DNA of 64,000 bases from Balneola sp. Lineage in GTDB: Bacteria > Bacteroidota > Rhodothermia > Balneolales > Balneolaceae. Location of the stretch: positions 496,001 to 560,000 of the forward strand of contig JANQSE010000002.1 of NCBI GenBank assembly GCA_028284195.1, read 5' to 3'. The position numbers were made by a program, and so were the translations under genes. The notes beneath the pieces were generated by a model, which searched no databases, was not told where the DNA came from, and saw only the letters and a program-made list of their open reading frames with translations. This document shows positions 10,274 through 20,400 of the stretch, one piece after another. Within the stretch, counting starts at the first letter, position 1, and every line of letters starts with the position of its first letter.

Positions 10274-12660
10274 TTCCTTCGTATCTGGAAAATAGTATTA
10301 GTTACAATAGCTGCTAAAGAAATGATGGTTGAGTAAATAGTGATTCTTTCAGAAGTAGAAATACCTTGCTTTTGTTCTTTTTGGGGCACGTAAATCATAC
10401 TTCCTGGTTTTACACTTGGATATCTTTTAAAGAACAGAAACCGTTTTACCCGATTAACCTCTCCATTAGCATAAACAATATATGCTTTTCTTTTATCAGC
10501 CTGGTGCGACATTCCTCCTGCAGAGCCGAGATATGATTTAAAATTTTTATTTGATTGATATCTTACATTAATAGGAAAAAGTACCTCCCCTTGAATACTT
10601 ACAGTCTCCAATTTAACAGGAATGTGAAGTGAGTCTCCCGGAAATAGTAGCAGATCCAAATCCGAATTAGGCCTTGCAAGAATGTTATCAAGCCGGATGC
10701 CTACCTGGCTTATTGTTTTTGATTTTTCAAGCAAAGAGTCTTCAATTTCTTCAAATTCTCTGTTTAAAGAAGCTCCTTCCGGATAAGCAAATTCTGTTAT
10801 TCCTCCTGCTTTTTCCACAAGGTCAGAAATTTTAAAGTTTCGATTCTCAATAACGTATGTTCCGGGGAAAAGAACCTGACCTGTAACAGCAACTATTTGC
10901 TGCTGTTGGTATGATGGAGAACTTCGTACAAATATCTGATCAAAAGGAAATAACTTGAACTCAGCAAAACTATCATCAAGTACTAATCCCTCTCTTACTT
11001 CAACACTGAACATTTCAGCGGTTTGATTTCTGATTTGCCCGCTGCCATCATCTAAAATTCTTCGGGCAATTTCTATATTATATTTGGCAGCTTTATCAGT
11101 GAATCCTTTAGCTTGAAAGATTAAATCCTTAAGAGTCATTTCTTCAATAAATGGAAAAGTTCCTCCTTCATTTATTTCTCCGGATATTGTGATTGACTGT
11201 TCTTCACGTAGATCAAAAATGGAGGATATTCTGATAATGTCATCTTTTATCAGTTCAACGTCATTTTCTTCAGGATTTTGAAGCAGGCCATTAAGGTTAA
11301 CCGGGATTGAACGTACTGTGTAATCCGGATTTGTTCTGTAAATAACTGCCCTTTCTAAATAGGCATCCCCAAGCAATCCATCGGCATTATTTATTAGGGT
11401 GAAGAGAGTAGGGTTTTGTTCTAATTGATATTCTCCTTCCCTATAAACAGCTCCCTGTATTTCAACACGGTTTGTATATCGATCTAATATTTTACTGATA
11501 GTGATCTCATCGCCGCTTTCCAATATGGTGTTTTCTTCTTCAGGATAATCAATCTCTACAATACTTCTCTCTGTTTCTGTATTTCTTCTAATTTTAATTC
11601 TTTTTGTGTAGGCTTGTTGATTAAAGCCACCGGTAAATGCCAATAGGTTATCGAAAGTTTCACCTGGTTTTGTTTCGAATAATCCCTGTCTTTTGGTTTC
11701 TCCATTCACAGAAATCCGATTGATATATGGATCTACTTTTATAATATCCTGATCTTGAAGTACTATATTCCCCGATTGATCTCCGTAAACAAGAAAATCA
11801 TATAAGTCGATCTCAGCGATTTCATCATTACCTCTAATTACCTTTATGGAACGGTAAGTTCCATTCTTCGAAGGGCCGCCTGATACATATAGTGCATTAA
11901 ATACGGTTGAAAGTGAAGACAGGTTGTATGTTCCAGGCAATCGTACTTCTCCGAGTATATGCACTTTAATGGTACGGATCGAACCAAGTGTAATCTGAGC
12001 AAACGTATCAGGATTGCTACCTTTTATACCTGAATAAATGGAAGACAATCTGTTCTTTATTCGTTGAGAAGCTTCTTCTATAGTCAATCCCATTACAGAA
12101 ATAGGCCCGATATTACTTATCTGTATTAGCCCTTCAGGTGAAACTGTTAACGTATAATTATTTTCAGAAGCGCCATATATATCAATAATCAATTCATCAC
12201 CGGCTCCCAGTACATAATTTTTTGGGGTCGGTATATTTTGAGAAGGCTCGAAGGTTAAATTTTCGTTAGTGAAAAGAGTGGAGCCAAAAATAGGTTTTTC
12301 TATTTCGGCAACTGAAATGGTGCTGGTTCTTGCTATTTGTGTATCATCCTCACCTTCACGAAGCCGCTCTTGGGTGGTATTTATTTCAGTTTCAGGGGCA
12401 TTAGTTCCGGACTGAAGAGCCAGAAATCTGCTTCTTAATTTAGAAACTTCTACTGCAGCCATTCCTCTTGCCAGTGCCAGTGATTCAAGTTCCTGTATAG
12501 ATAAGCCCTGGGATTGGGCTCTTTCATAAATCTGTGTGATTTGCGCATCTGACAGATCATCAGCTTTCAGGTTTTCAAAGTCGATGCTGGAAATATCCTG
12601 CGCCGATACCGCTAAGGATACAAATACAAATAAGAGGAATAGAAATACTTTTCTTGACAT
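10270..12660 (-). CDS. SLBB-domain outer-membrane polysaccharide export protein (Wza-like)
   Basis: Signal peptide (MSRKVFLFLLFVFVSLAVSAQ) after an internal ATG at 12660; YVLGAGDELIIDIYGASENNYTLTVSPEGLIQI; several SLBB repeats; C-terminal TM. Confidence 0.9.
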   Translation of the reverse strand: MSRKVFLFLLFVFVSLAVSAQDISSIDFENLKADDLSDAQITQIYERAQSQGLSIQELESLALARGMAAVEVSKLRSRFLALQSGTNAPETEINTTQERLREGEDDTQIARTSTISVAEIEKPIFGSTLFTNENLTFEPSQNIPTPKNYVLGAGDELIIDIYGASENNYTLTVSPEGLIQISNIGPISVMGLTIEEASQRIKNRLSSIYSGIKGSNPDTFAQITLGSIRTIKVHILGEVRLPGTYNLSSLSTVFNALYVSGGPSKNGTYRSIKVIRGNDEIAEIDLYDFLVYGDQSGNIVLQDQDIIKVDPYINRISVNGETKRQGLFETKPGETFDNLLAFTGGFNQQAYTKRIKIRRNTETERSIVEIDYPEEENTILESGDEITISKILDRYTNRVEIQGAVYREGEYQLEQNPTLFTLINNADGLLGDAYLERAVIYRTNPDYTVRSIPVNLNGLLQNPEENDVELIKDDIIRISSIFDLREEQSITISGEINEGGTFPFIEEMTLKDLIFQAKGFTDKAAKYNIEIARRILDDGSGQIRNQTAEMFSVEVREGLVLDDSFAEFKLFPFDQIFVRSSPSYQQQQIVAVTGQVLFPGTYVIENRNFKISDLVEKAGGITEFAYPEGASLNREFEEIEDSLLEKSKTISQVGIRLDNILARPNSDLDLLLFPGDSLHIPVKLETVSIQGEVLFPINVRYQSNKNFKSYLGSAGGMSHQADKRKAYIVYANGEVNRVKRFLFFKRYPSVKPGSMIYVPQKEQKQGISTSERITIYSTIISLAAIVTNTIFQIRRN

Positions 12661-12740
12661 GAAATAAATATATTGAAGTGACATGGCCACTCTGTTTTGA
12701 TAACCAACCTCAAATATAAGCTTTTAATAATATCTTTCCG

Positions 12741-13244
12741 ATGAAATCTCCCCTTTCCATATTCATTTTAAAGGCAATTAGTTTTTTTGTTGTTTGGTAT
12801 ATCATTTACGAAATGTGGCTGCTGCCGGATGGTAGTATGGATGAGTGGTTGTCTTTAAATATTATTGGGAACAGTGCGGGCATTTTAAAAAGCTTTGGGT
12901 ATGAGATATTTACATACAATAGGGTAATAGGCATTTATGGTATGCCTGGAGTTGAAGTAGTTGACGGGTGTAATGGAATAGCTGCCATAGGATTATTTAT
13001 CGGGTTCATAATCGCTTATCCTGGCGATTGGAAAACAAGAGTGAGTTTTTCATTTATAGGATTATGCCTGATTTATCTGATAAATATTTTGCGAATTGTT
13101 GTCTTGGTTATCACTGAGGTTGAATCCCCTGCTTTTTTCAATTTTGCACATGATTATGCAACAACAGCAATTTTTTACTTTGCAATATTTGGGCTTTGGA
13201 TGATCTGGGTGAATAGTAATGAGATGAAATTTTCTAATGATTAA
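12741..13244 (+). CDS. Exosortase/archaeosortase-family protein (short)
   Basis: Multi-TM with candidate catalytic Cys (EVVDGCNGIAAIGLFIGFIIAYP), Arg (LINILRIVVLV) and His (FNFAHDYATTAIFY), matching the conserved Cys/Arg/His positions of the family. Confidence 0.88.
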   Translation: MKSPLSIFILKAISFFVVWYIIYEMWLLPDGSMDEWLSLNIIGNSAGILKSFGYEIFTYNRVIGIYGMPGVEVVDGCNGIAAIGLFIGFIIAYPGDWKTRVSFSFIGLCLIYLINILRIVVLVITEVESPAFFNFAHDYATTAIFYFAIFGLWMIWVNSNEMKFSND

Positions 13245-13701
13245 AAAACTATTTTTTATATCCCTATTTATTATAGTTTATTTTTTTGTCCTTATTCCTG
13301 CAAGAAACTCATTCATGCTGTTCTATAAAACTCCTGTTTTAAGTAATCTACATGAACAATTTGTAGTAGAAAAAGACTCTCCAAGATATCTGAGCGTAAT
13401 TCAAGTAAACAAAAGAAAAGAGTACGCAGCAAGAGTACCTTTTGGAATGAATTTCTTTATTGGAATAATTGGTTTGGTACTGATTTCAGCGACAAAAAAA
13501 TTCTATTACATTGAAGTTGGCGTTCAGGTGTTTTTTGGGATACTGATTTTTATCTCTTTTTTTTATGGAACACAAGGAAATATAATTTTCCTGCAAATTT
13601 CAGATATGGCTAGTATCTATTTTTTGCCACTTTCATCTTTGTTTATGGTAGTGTTGGCATTTATTGAAAAAAAATCTCTACAGCAAAAAGATGAAGCATA
13701 A
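13237..13701 (+). CDS. Small membrane protein, likely exosortase-associated partner
   Basis: Overlaps the exosortase stop by 8 nt; N-terminal TM, conserved-looking loop, then three TM segments. Role inferred from adjacency. Confidence 0.6.
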   Translation: MIKKLFFISLFIIVYFFVLIPARNSFMLFYKTPVLSNLHEQFVVEKDSPRYLSVIQVNKRKEYAARVPFGMNFFIGIIGLVLISATKKFYYIEVGVQVFFGILIFISFFYGTQGNIIFLQISDMASIYFLPLSSLFMVVLAFIEKKSLQQKDEA

Positions 13702-14971
13702 GCTTGTCGATCAGGAAGAGTTATTACGAAGACTCCCGGCGCTCCTCATTAACGATAGCCAGGAAGGTTTTCCAAAGCTGGAGTTACCAAAACAGTCGCT
13801 GGTTTGGTTAGTGGCGGCGGGTAAAGCAGGGGTTTCAGCTGTAAGAGAAGTACATAAACAATTGTGCAACCAAATAGTTGATGGCCTGGTAATTGGGCCA
13901 CAAAAAGGAATATTGTCTGATAGAATTCAGATGTTTGAAGGAGCTCACCCTTACCCGGATGAGGATACCGTGGCCGCATCTTATGAGATTGTAAACTTTG
14001 TTCGAAAAATTCCTGAAGGTGGTACACTGATTTTATGTATTTCGGGCGGAGCTTCATCTATGTTTACCATCCCGCCATTTGGAATAGAAATTAAAGAACT
14101 CCAACAATTACACAGGCTTTTATTGAATGCCGGGTTATCCATTCAGGAGATGAATATTGTTCGCAAGCATGTTTGTGATGTGAAAGGAGGGAAATTCGCG
14201 GATGAACTAACTCATCTTAATGTAATCACGATTATAGATTCAGATGTTCCCGGTGATGATTTAAGTACCATTGGCAGCGGACCCACAATCTCTGATCCTT
14301 CTACCTTTTCTGATGCATTTAAAATTCTGGAGAAATCTGGTTTATGGGAGAGAGTTCCATTGACTATTCAAGAACATATAATTTGCGGGATGGAGGGAAT
14401 TATCCCCGAAAATCCAAAACCTGATGATGGTGCATATCAGAATCAGGAACTGCATTTGATATCGAAAATTAATGGCATTAAGGCTTCGATTAAAAAGGAA
14501 TTAAGTACTGCAGGCTATAACGTTTGGATCGATGAAGAAGTTTATTCAGGAACTGTACGTGAAGTTTCAAAAAAGATCTGTAGCAAAGCTATATCCATCC
14601 TGAGTGGAGGAGATGATATTCAAAAACCAGCAGCCCTTATTTTTAATGGAGAAAGCACCGTAAAAGTAATTGGAAATGGGAAGGGGGGACGAAACCAGGA
14701 ACTGGCGCTGATGGCGGCACTTTCTATAGAGGGACAGCATGATATTTCAATTTTCAGCATGGATACAGATGGGATCGATGGTTCCACAGAGATGGCGGGA
14801 GCAATTATTAATTCAGAAACTACTTTAAAAGCAAGAAAACAAAAGATAGAGCCGGAAACGCTATTGAAAGAAAACAATTCCTATACGTTTCATAAAGAAA
14901 TGGGCACCCACATAAAAACTGGCCTTACAGGCATAAATGCGATGGATTTGCAAGTTGTACTTGTCGATTAG
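13691..14971 (+). CDS. Glycerate kinase, DUF4147/MOFRL type
   Basis: VWLVAAGKAGVSAV, GAHPYPDEDTVAA, LCISGGASSMFTIPP, GSGPTISDPSTF, GKGGRNQELALMAAL, DTDGIDGSTEMAGAI. ATG at 13691. Confidence 0.9.
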   Translation: MKHKLVDQEELLRRLPALLINDSQEGFPKLELPKQSLVWLVAAGKAGVSAVREVHKQLCNQIVDGLVIGPQKGILSDRIQMFEGAHPYPDEDTVAASYEIVNFVRKIPEGGTLILCISGGASSMFTIPPFGIEIKELQQLHRLLLNAGLSIQEMNIVRKHVCDVKGGKFADELTHLNVITIIDSDVPGDDLSTIGSGPTISDPSTFSDAFKILEKSGLWERVPLTIQEHIICGMEGIIPENPKPDDGAYQNQELHLISKINGIKASIKKELSTAGYNVWIDEEVYSGTVREVSKKICSKAISILSGGDDIQKPAALIFNGESTVKVIGNGKGGRNQELALMAALSIEGQHDISIFSMDTDGIDGSTEMAGAIINSETTLKARKQKIEPETLLKENNSYTFHKEMGTHIKTGLTGINAMDLQVVLVD

Positions 14972-15429
14972 TTTTGAGTGCTTAATTTTAAGTTTTTAGT
15001 TTAAGCTTTGTTGTTTTAACGATGGAGGTTAAAATTCTGACCAGTTCGTTACAATTATTGATTTCAGATCTAAGATTGGTGTCAACTAATTTACTTTGTC
15101 TAAGCAACTCCAGCCAATACAATGTTTCTCGAGCCTCTTTAGAGGCAATTGCCATTTTATGGAGAAGATCTTTTTTGGATTCTGCAGCAGAAGCTTCATT
15201 AGCGTTTGCACCTATACTAGTTCCAGATCTTAAAATTTGTTTAGATAACACATATTCGTTTTTGATGTCATTCTTCTATATAGTGCAATGATTTGTAAAG
15301 AGAACTCAAAACTCTTTTTGTAAATTGGTTCTTTATTACCCATAATATTATCTATTTAGTAATTACCTTGTTAGACAGTTTGAGTAACAATTCCTTACAA
15401 AAAAACTCAAAATTAAGCACTCAAAACTA
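14969..15429. mobile_element. TIR-bounded cassette carrying an S23/four-helix-bundle gene (IVS-like or MITE-like)
   Basis: TAGTTTTGAGTGCTTAATTTTAAGTTTTT (14969-14997) is the reverse complement, with one mismatch in 29, of AAAAACTCAAAATTAAGCACTCAAAACTA (15401-15429). Confidence 0.65.
14988..15343 (-). pseudogene. Four-helix-bundle protein (S23 ribosomal intervening-sequence protein family), frameshifted near the N-terminus
   Basis: Main ORF (14988-15251): VLSKQILRSGTSIGANANEASAAESKKDLLHKMAIASKEARETLYWLELL. The expected N-terminus MGNKEPIYKKSFEFSLQIIALY is in another frame from ATG 15343 and terminates shortly after the shift. Confidence 0.8.
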
Positions 15430-15442
15430 GTAATTTGTATTT

Positions 15443-16462
15443 ATGATCTGGCAATCACCGTTTTTACTTTGGCTCTTTATATTAATACCAGTTCTGGGGC
15501 TTGGGCTATGGTTTCACTCAAAGTTGTTAAAAGCAAAAAGAAAGCAGTTTTTTAATGAAGAATTGTTTCAAAAATTAAGGCAGGGATTTTGGAAGCCCGG
15601 GGATATTCTTAGATCCGTATTTGTACTGGTCGGGCTGTCTTTTTTAATTCTGGCATTCGCAGGGCCTAAGATTGGAACAGAAGTTCGGGAAGTGAAAAGG
15701 CAGGGTATTGATATGCTGATTGCTTTAGATCTTTCTGCAAGTATGAATGCCGAAGATGTAAGACCAAGCAGGCTCGAAAAAGCCAAGTTTGAGATCAACC
15801 GTTTAATAGAGCGATTAAAAGGTGACAGAGTAGGGCTTGTAGTATTTACCGGAGAAGCATATCTGCAAAGCCCCATGACACTCGATTATTCGGCACTCAA
15901 GCTTTTTCTGGATATTGCGGATACCGACCAAATGCCAAGTTCTGCTACCGATTTTAAAGCTGCTATGGAAACAGCCCTTGTTGCTTTCGAATCGTTGGAA
16001 GAAAATGCAACCGAAGCTGCTAAGGTGCTTCTTATCATTTCAGATGGGGAAGATCATGGACAGTCATATTCAGAATCTCTGGAAAAACTGATTGACAAAA
16101 ATATTTTTGTATATACTTTGGGAATCGGAACAGATGCCGGCACAACAATTCCTCTTTACGAAAAAAACTCCGGAAGCTTAATTGGTTACAAAAGAGATCG
16201 CTCAGGGAAGGTAGTTACTACGTCATTACAGAGTGAGGTATTAAGGCAAATTGCAAATACAGGTAACGGAACCTACTACGCTATCGAAAGAGGTAATGAC
16301 GGAATTGATGCATTTCTGGCACGAGTGGATGAACTTGAAAAAGGTGAATTTTCGAGTCAGGAATATGCAGACTATAAAAACCAATACCAGTGGATGGGAG
16401 CCCTTGCCCTGTTTTGTTTTACCTTTGCTTATCTGGTTCCAACCTATCGAAAAGAAAACTAA
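15443..16462 (+). CDS. VWA-domain membrane protein, BatA/BatB-like
   Basis: LALDLSASMNAEDVRPSRLEKAKFEI MIDAS motif, LLIISDGEDHGQSY, N- and C-terminal TM segments. Confidence 0.88.
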   Translation: MIWQSPFLLWLFILIPVLGLGLWFHSKLLKAKRKQFFNEELFQKLRQGFWKPGDILRSVFVLVGLSFLILAFAGPKIGTEVREVKRQGIDMLIALDLSASMNAEDVRPSRLEKAKFEINRLIERLKGDRVGLVVFTGEAYLQSPMTLDYSALKLFLDIADTDQMPSSATDFKAAMETALVAFESLEENATEAAKVLLIISDGEDHGQSYSESLEKLIDKNIFVYTLGIGTDAGTTIPLYEKNSGSLIGYKRDRSGKVVTTSLQSEVLRQIANTGNGTYYAIERGNDGIDAFLARVDELEKGEFSSQEYADYKNQYQWMGALALFCFTFAYLVPTYRKEN

Positions 16463-17202
16463 ATGATAAAACTCTTTATTACGGATTTGGATGGATGCAT
16501 CAGCATGCCTTTCATTCCGCCTAAATGGGATGCCATTCGCAAGATTATTGGGCTTAATCAGCAAAGCAGAACAGACCTAAAAATTCCACCTTTAACTATT
16601 TGTACGGGTCGCCGTATGCTGAAGCTGTTTACCAGTGGATGGGAATGTACAAACCATTTTTATTTGAAAGCGGTGGTGGTATCTACAATATGAGCACAAA
16701 TTCTTTGCATTGGCATCCTACGTTTGATAATGATCGGGAAAAGAAACTGGTAGAATTGAAAGCCTTTCTTAAAGAAAACGTTATTAACAAATATCCTGGT
16801 ACCATTCCTGAGTTTGCGAAGTTTACAGATTCAGGAATTATCAATCAGAACCCAAAAGTAATCCAGAAGATGTACCCGCAAATCAAAGAATATGTGGATG
16901 CAAATTACCCGGATTTTGAAGTTCATTACACAGATGTATCGATTAATGTGATTTCGAGAAGCACGAATAAAGGAGCAGGGATTAAGTTTCTCTGTGAACT
17001 ATTAAATTTGAAGTTGGATGAAGTTGCCTTTATAGGAGATACAGGGGGAGATATTCCTGGGTTAAAGATTGTAGGAAAACCATTTGCTCCCAAAAATGCT
17101 CATGATTCTGTTAAAGAGATAGCGGAAGTTATGGATAGTGAAGATGCCAATGCAGTTTTAGAAGCTTATCAAAAGATTATAGCTTATAACAGGATACAAT
17201 AG
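16463..17202 (+). pseudogene. HAD-superfamily (Cof/SPP-like) hydrolase split by an apparent 1-nt deletion
   Basis: ORF 16463-16693 begins MIKLFITDLDGCISMPF...TICTGR and the overlapping ORF continues PYAEAVYQWMGMYKPFLFESGGGIYNM...VAFIGDTGGDIPGLKIVG. Reading frames join at ggtcgccgtat, ~16609-16615. Confidence 0.85.
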
Positions 17203-17432
17203 CTTTAAATTAAATCAAGATTCCGTGTAGTTGATAGAGTGAGAAGTTTGCATAATTAGAATTAGGTAGGAATAGTGATATGTAAATCCATCGACTGTAC
17301 TTTTGATTGAAGAAAGTCACTCAGAGCGAAGCGATGAGTCTTCCCAATTAGGAACCAGGCAGGAATAAAATCGTACAGGTCCTTCCTCTGTTTCAACAGC
17401 CGGGTGGGGCGATAGAAGAGTCTCATCAATCA

Positions 17433-20400
17433 CTAAGGAGACTGAATATTTCTTTCTTGGAGTTTTTTCAATAGCTCAAAGTATCGTTCAATCAGTTTTT
17501 GATAATCAGGAGAATACTTTGTGAAATTCGGGTCATTTAACCTTGATCGTATCTGCTTCTCCAACTCTTCCAAAGTCATTTCGGGTGGGGCAGTTTGCTC
17601 AAACTTTGAAGAGTTCTTTCCTTCGCGTTCTTTTTCTTCTTCATCTCTTTCCTGAAGAGATTTTTCGGCATCAAGCATCCTGCTAAGTATATTCTGTTGT
17701 CGCTCGATTAAAGTCGGGTCAACAGCGCCTCCCCGAAGGTCATTGATGGTATCTTCCATCTCATCGATCATTCGTTGAAGCTCACTTCCAGCTCTGTCGC
17801 CTTCTAATCCTCCGTTTTGCATGAGCTCCTGCAACTGCTTGCGTATCTCATTTTGTTGGCGGGCCATTTGGTTAAGCCGCTCCATTTGATCGTTCGACAA
17901 CCGCTCTCCCTGCATATCATTTATCATTTGTTGCAGTTGTTCGTTTAGTTGCTGTTGGTTTCCCTTCATTTGTTGCATCTGTTCAAGCATTTGTTGTACA
18001 GATTGAGGCGTGCCGTTTCCATTCCCGTTACCATTATTACTATTGTCCTGGAGTTGTTCCAGGAGATTAGCAATCATAAATGCAATATCATTAATGCCTC
18101 CAAAAGCCTGGCGGGAAGCAACCGATGAATTTCTTTGGCTGCGTTCTGCCATTTGTGTTAAGGAGCGTTTTAAATGGCGTTTCAGCTCAATGGTTTTGGT
18201 ATTTATTTGGTTTGAAAAAGGAGGAATAGATTTTGAGAGTTCAAACAAAGAATCTGCCAATGCATTAAAAATTTGCTCAATATTTTTTTGATCGCGCGCG
18301 AACTCAACATAAGCAAGGCTGCGGTCTTCAGTTGCTTGAGTGTGGAGCACCAAATCTTCCTGTTCGGTAGATAATGTAAGTAACGAGTAAAGCACATACT
18401 GCAGGCCGGCAACATTTATTTGTTGTTCTTCCTCACCTATTTGTTGCATCAAGTTTCTGGCTTTGTTGGCTAGCTGCTGGTAATCCTGTTCTAAATTAGG
18501 CTGCTTTTTCTGCTGTTGATTTTGTCCGCTACCCTGCTGTTGCTGTTTTTTTTGTTCTTCAAGCCATTCTACAATTTCTTTGTTTATGTCTTCTTCTAGC
18601 TGGTTTTTTGAGTCTTTTTGAAATTCAGATACTTGCTGGTCGTTTTTTTCTGATTTGTTTTCAGAGAGCTTGTCAATGGCTTCCCGGAGTTTTTCGATTT
18701 GCTCCAGGTCTTCTCTACGTTTGTTTTCAGTTTCTGATGGCGAAGCCGGATTTTGAGCCAGTTCTTTTTCTTGCCGGGCCTGATCTTCAAAAGATTTTGC
18801 CAGTTTTTCCAGATCTGACATAAGCTTTAATCTTTTAAAAAGCTCGATCGTACGTTCCAATCTTTTTTTGAAGTCCTCTTCATTAAATTCTACTTGCTCC
18901 ATAGCCTGGCGCAGTTGTTCGGGAGTGAATTGGTCCAGGTTTTGTTGAAGCATTTCGAGAGCCTCACGCAAAGCAGGGTCATCAATTTCCTCCATCAGCT
19001 TTTTGAGCTCATCATAGGCCTTTTGTGTCTCCTCACTAAGCAGGTTATTTTCGTTCAGTTCTTTTTTAATCTCCTCGAATTTCTCATTCAACTCGTCAAT
19101 TTTTTTCTGAACTTCTTCCTGTCTTTTTTGAGCTTCTTCCAGTTGGCGTTTATTCTCGTAACCTGGATTGGGGTTTTCCTTCAGGCTTTCCTGAAACTCT
19201 TTATATTTTTCGCTCATTTCTTCAAAGCTTTCAGAAATAGATTCCAGATCAGTTTCAATTTCGCTTTCCTTTTCATCTAAAGATTCGAAGTAATCAACCA
19301 GAGAGGGAACAGCAAGTGTAATGGATTGTGAACGCGAAGTTTTACGGCCGTTGAACCCGTCATTGTCAGAAGCTTCCACCCAAAAAGTAAGTTCATCAAG
19401 AGGGGAGAGTTCAAGAGAAGCTAAATCCCACTCGAATCTTTGAAGTACTCCATTAACAGGGCGCTGTAACCGCATGTTTCCAGAAACAGGTTCATTAACA
19501 TAGGCTTTCTTCAGTTCATACTTTAAGGTTGAACGAGTGATATCAAAATCATCAGTAGCTTTAAAGATTAAATCTAGGAATTTTGGTTCAACCAGTTCAA
19601 GAGAAGTAGCTGGCTCAATTATTTCAACAACAGGATACTCATCAATAACAGGCTCAATCAAAAACTGAAAATTATTTTGATTCTGTAATCCACTGGCATC
19701 CTCCAGATAAAAAGAAATAGTGTCTTTTTCAGTAACATAAAACTCTGCAAAAAGATGTTTTCCTGTATGTGTTAAGGTGTCCAGGCTGTTATTAACAGTT
19801 TCAATTTCCAGCTTAGGAACAGGTTTGTTGATTTGGGCCGAAAGAAAAATTTTTGAACCCTGATAAGCCCGAATGAGAGAAAAAGGGTACGACTGAGAGG
19901 TTGAGTCGAGTTTTGTATAGGTTGGAGGAGAAATCGAAGAAATCAATTCTGAAAAACGGGGACGAAGCTGCACTGATGCTGTATAGGTTTCTGATCTGAA
20001 TCCATCCATTTGCACAAAATATTCAAGATTATTATTGAGATTGAAGGGGATGGATATGAAAGCGTTGCCGGCAAACTCCATGCTTAAAGATCGATATTCG
20101 GATTCTACATCTGTTTTCACGAATAAGGTTACATCTTTTGGGACATTGTCTTTTTCGAATTCGATCTCCGTAGAAAATGCCGAGCCTTGTTCAAGGGTAA
20201 TGTTTCCAGGTTTTATAGAAAAGGAATAAGGATTTGGTTTTTCAAAAGTCTTCCAAAAGGTAAATGCTCGTGAAGTGGCGTCAGAAAAAGTAAACCCGCC
20301 CACAATGAAGAAAAGCAGGACCATTCCAGTTATTTTTAATGTTCGATTATAAAATCCTGTTTGCTCTCTGGATTCTTTATAAGAGTTCAGTTTTTGTTTG

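Noticed and set aside
18894-19280. 128-aa + strand ORF (MLHSLAQLFGSELVQ...) opposite DUF4175
   Set aside because: Antisense shadow of the Glu/Gln/Lys-rich coiled-coil coding region; Leu/Phe-rich composition follows from the reverse complement.
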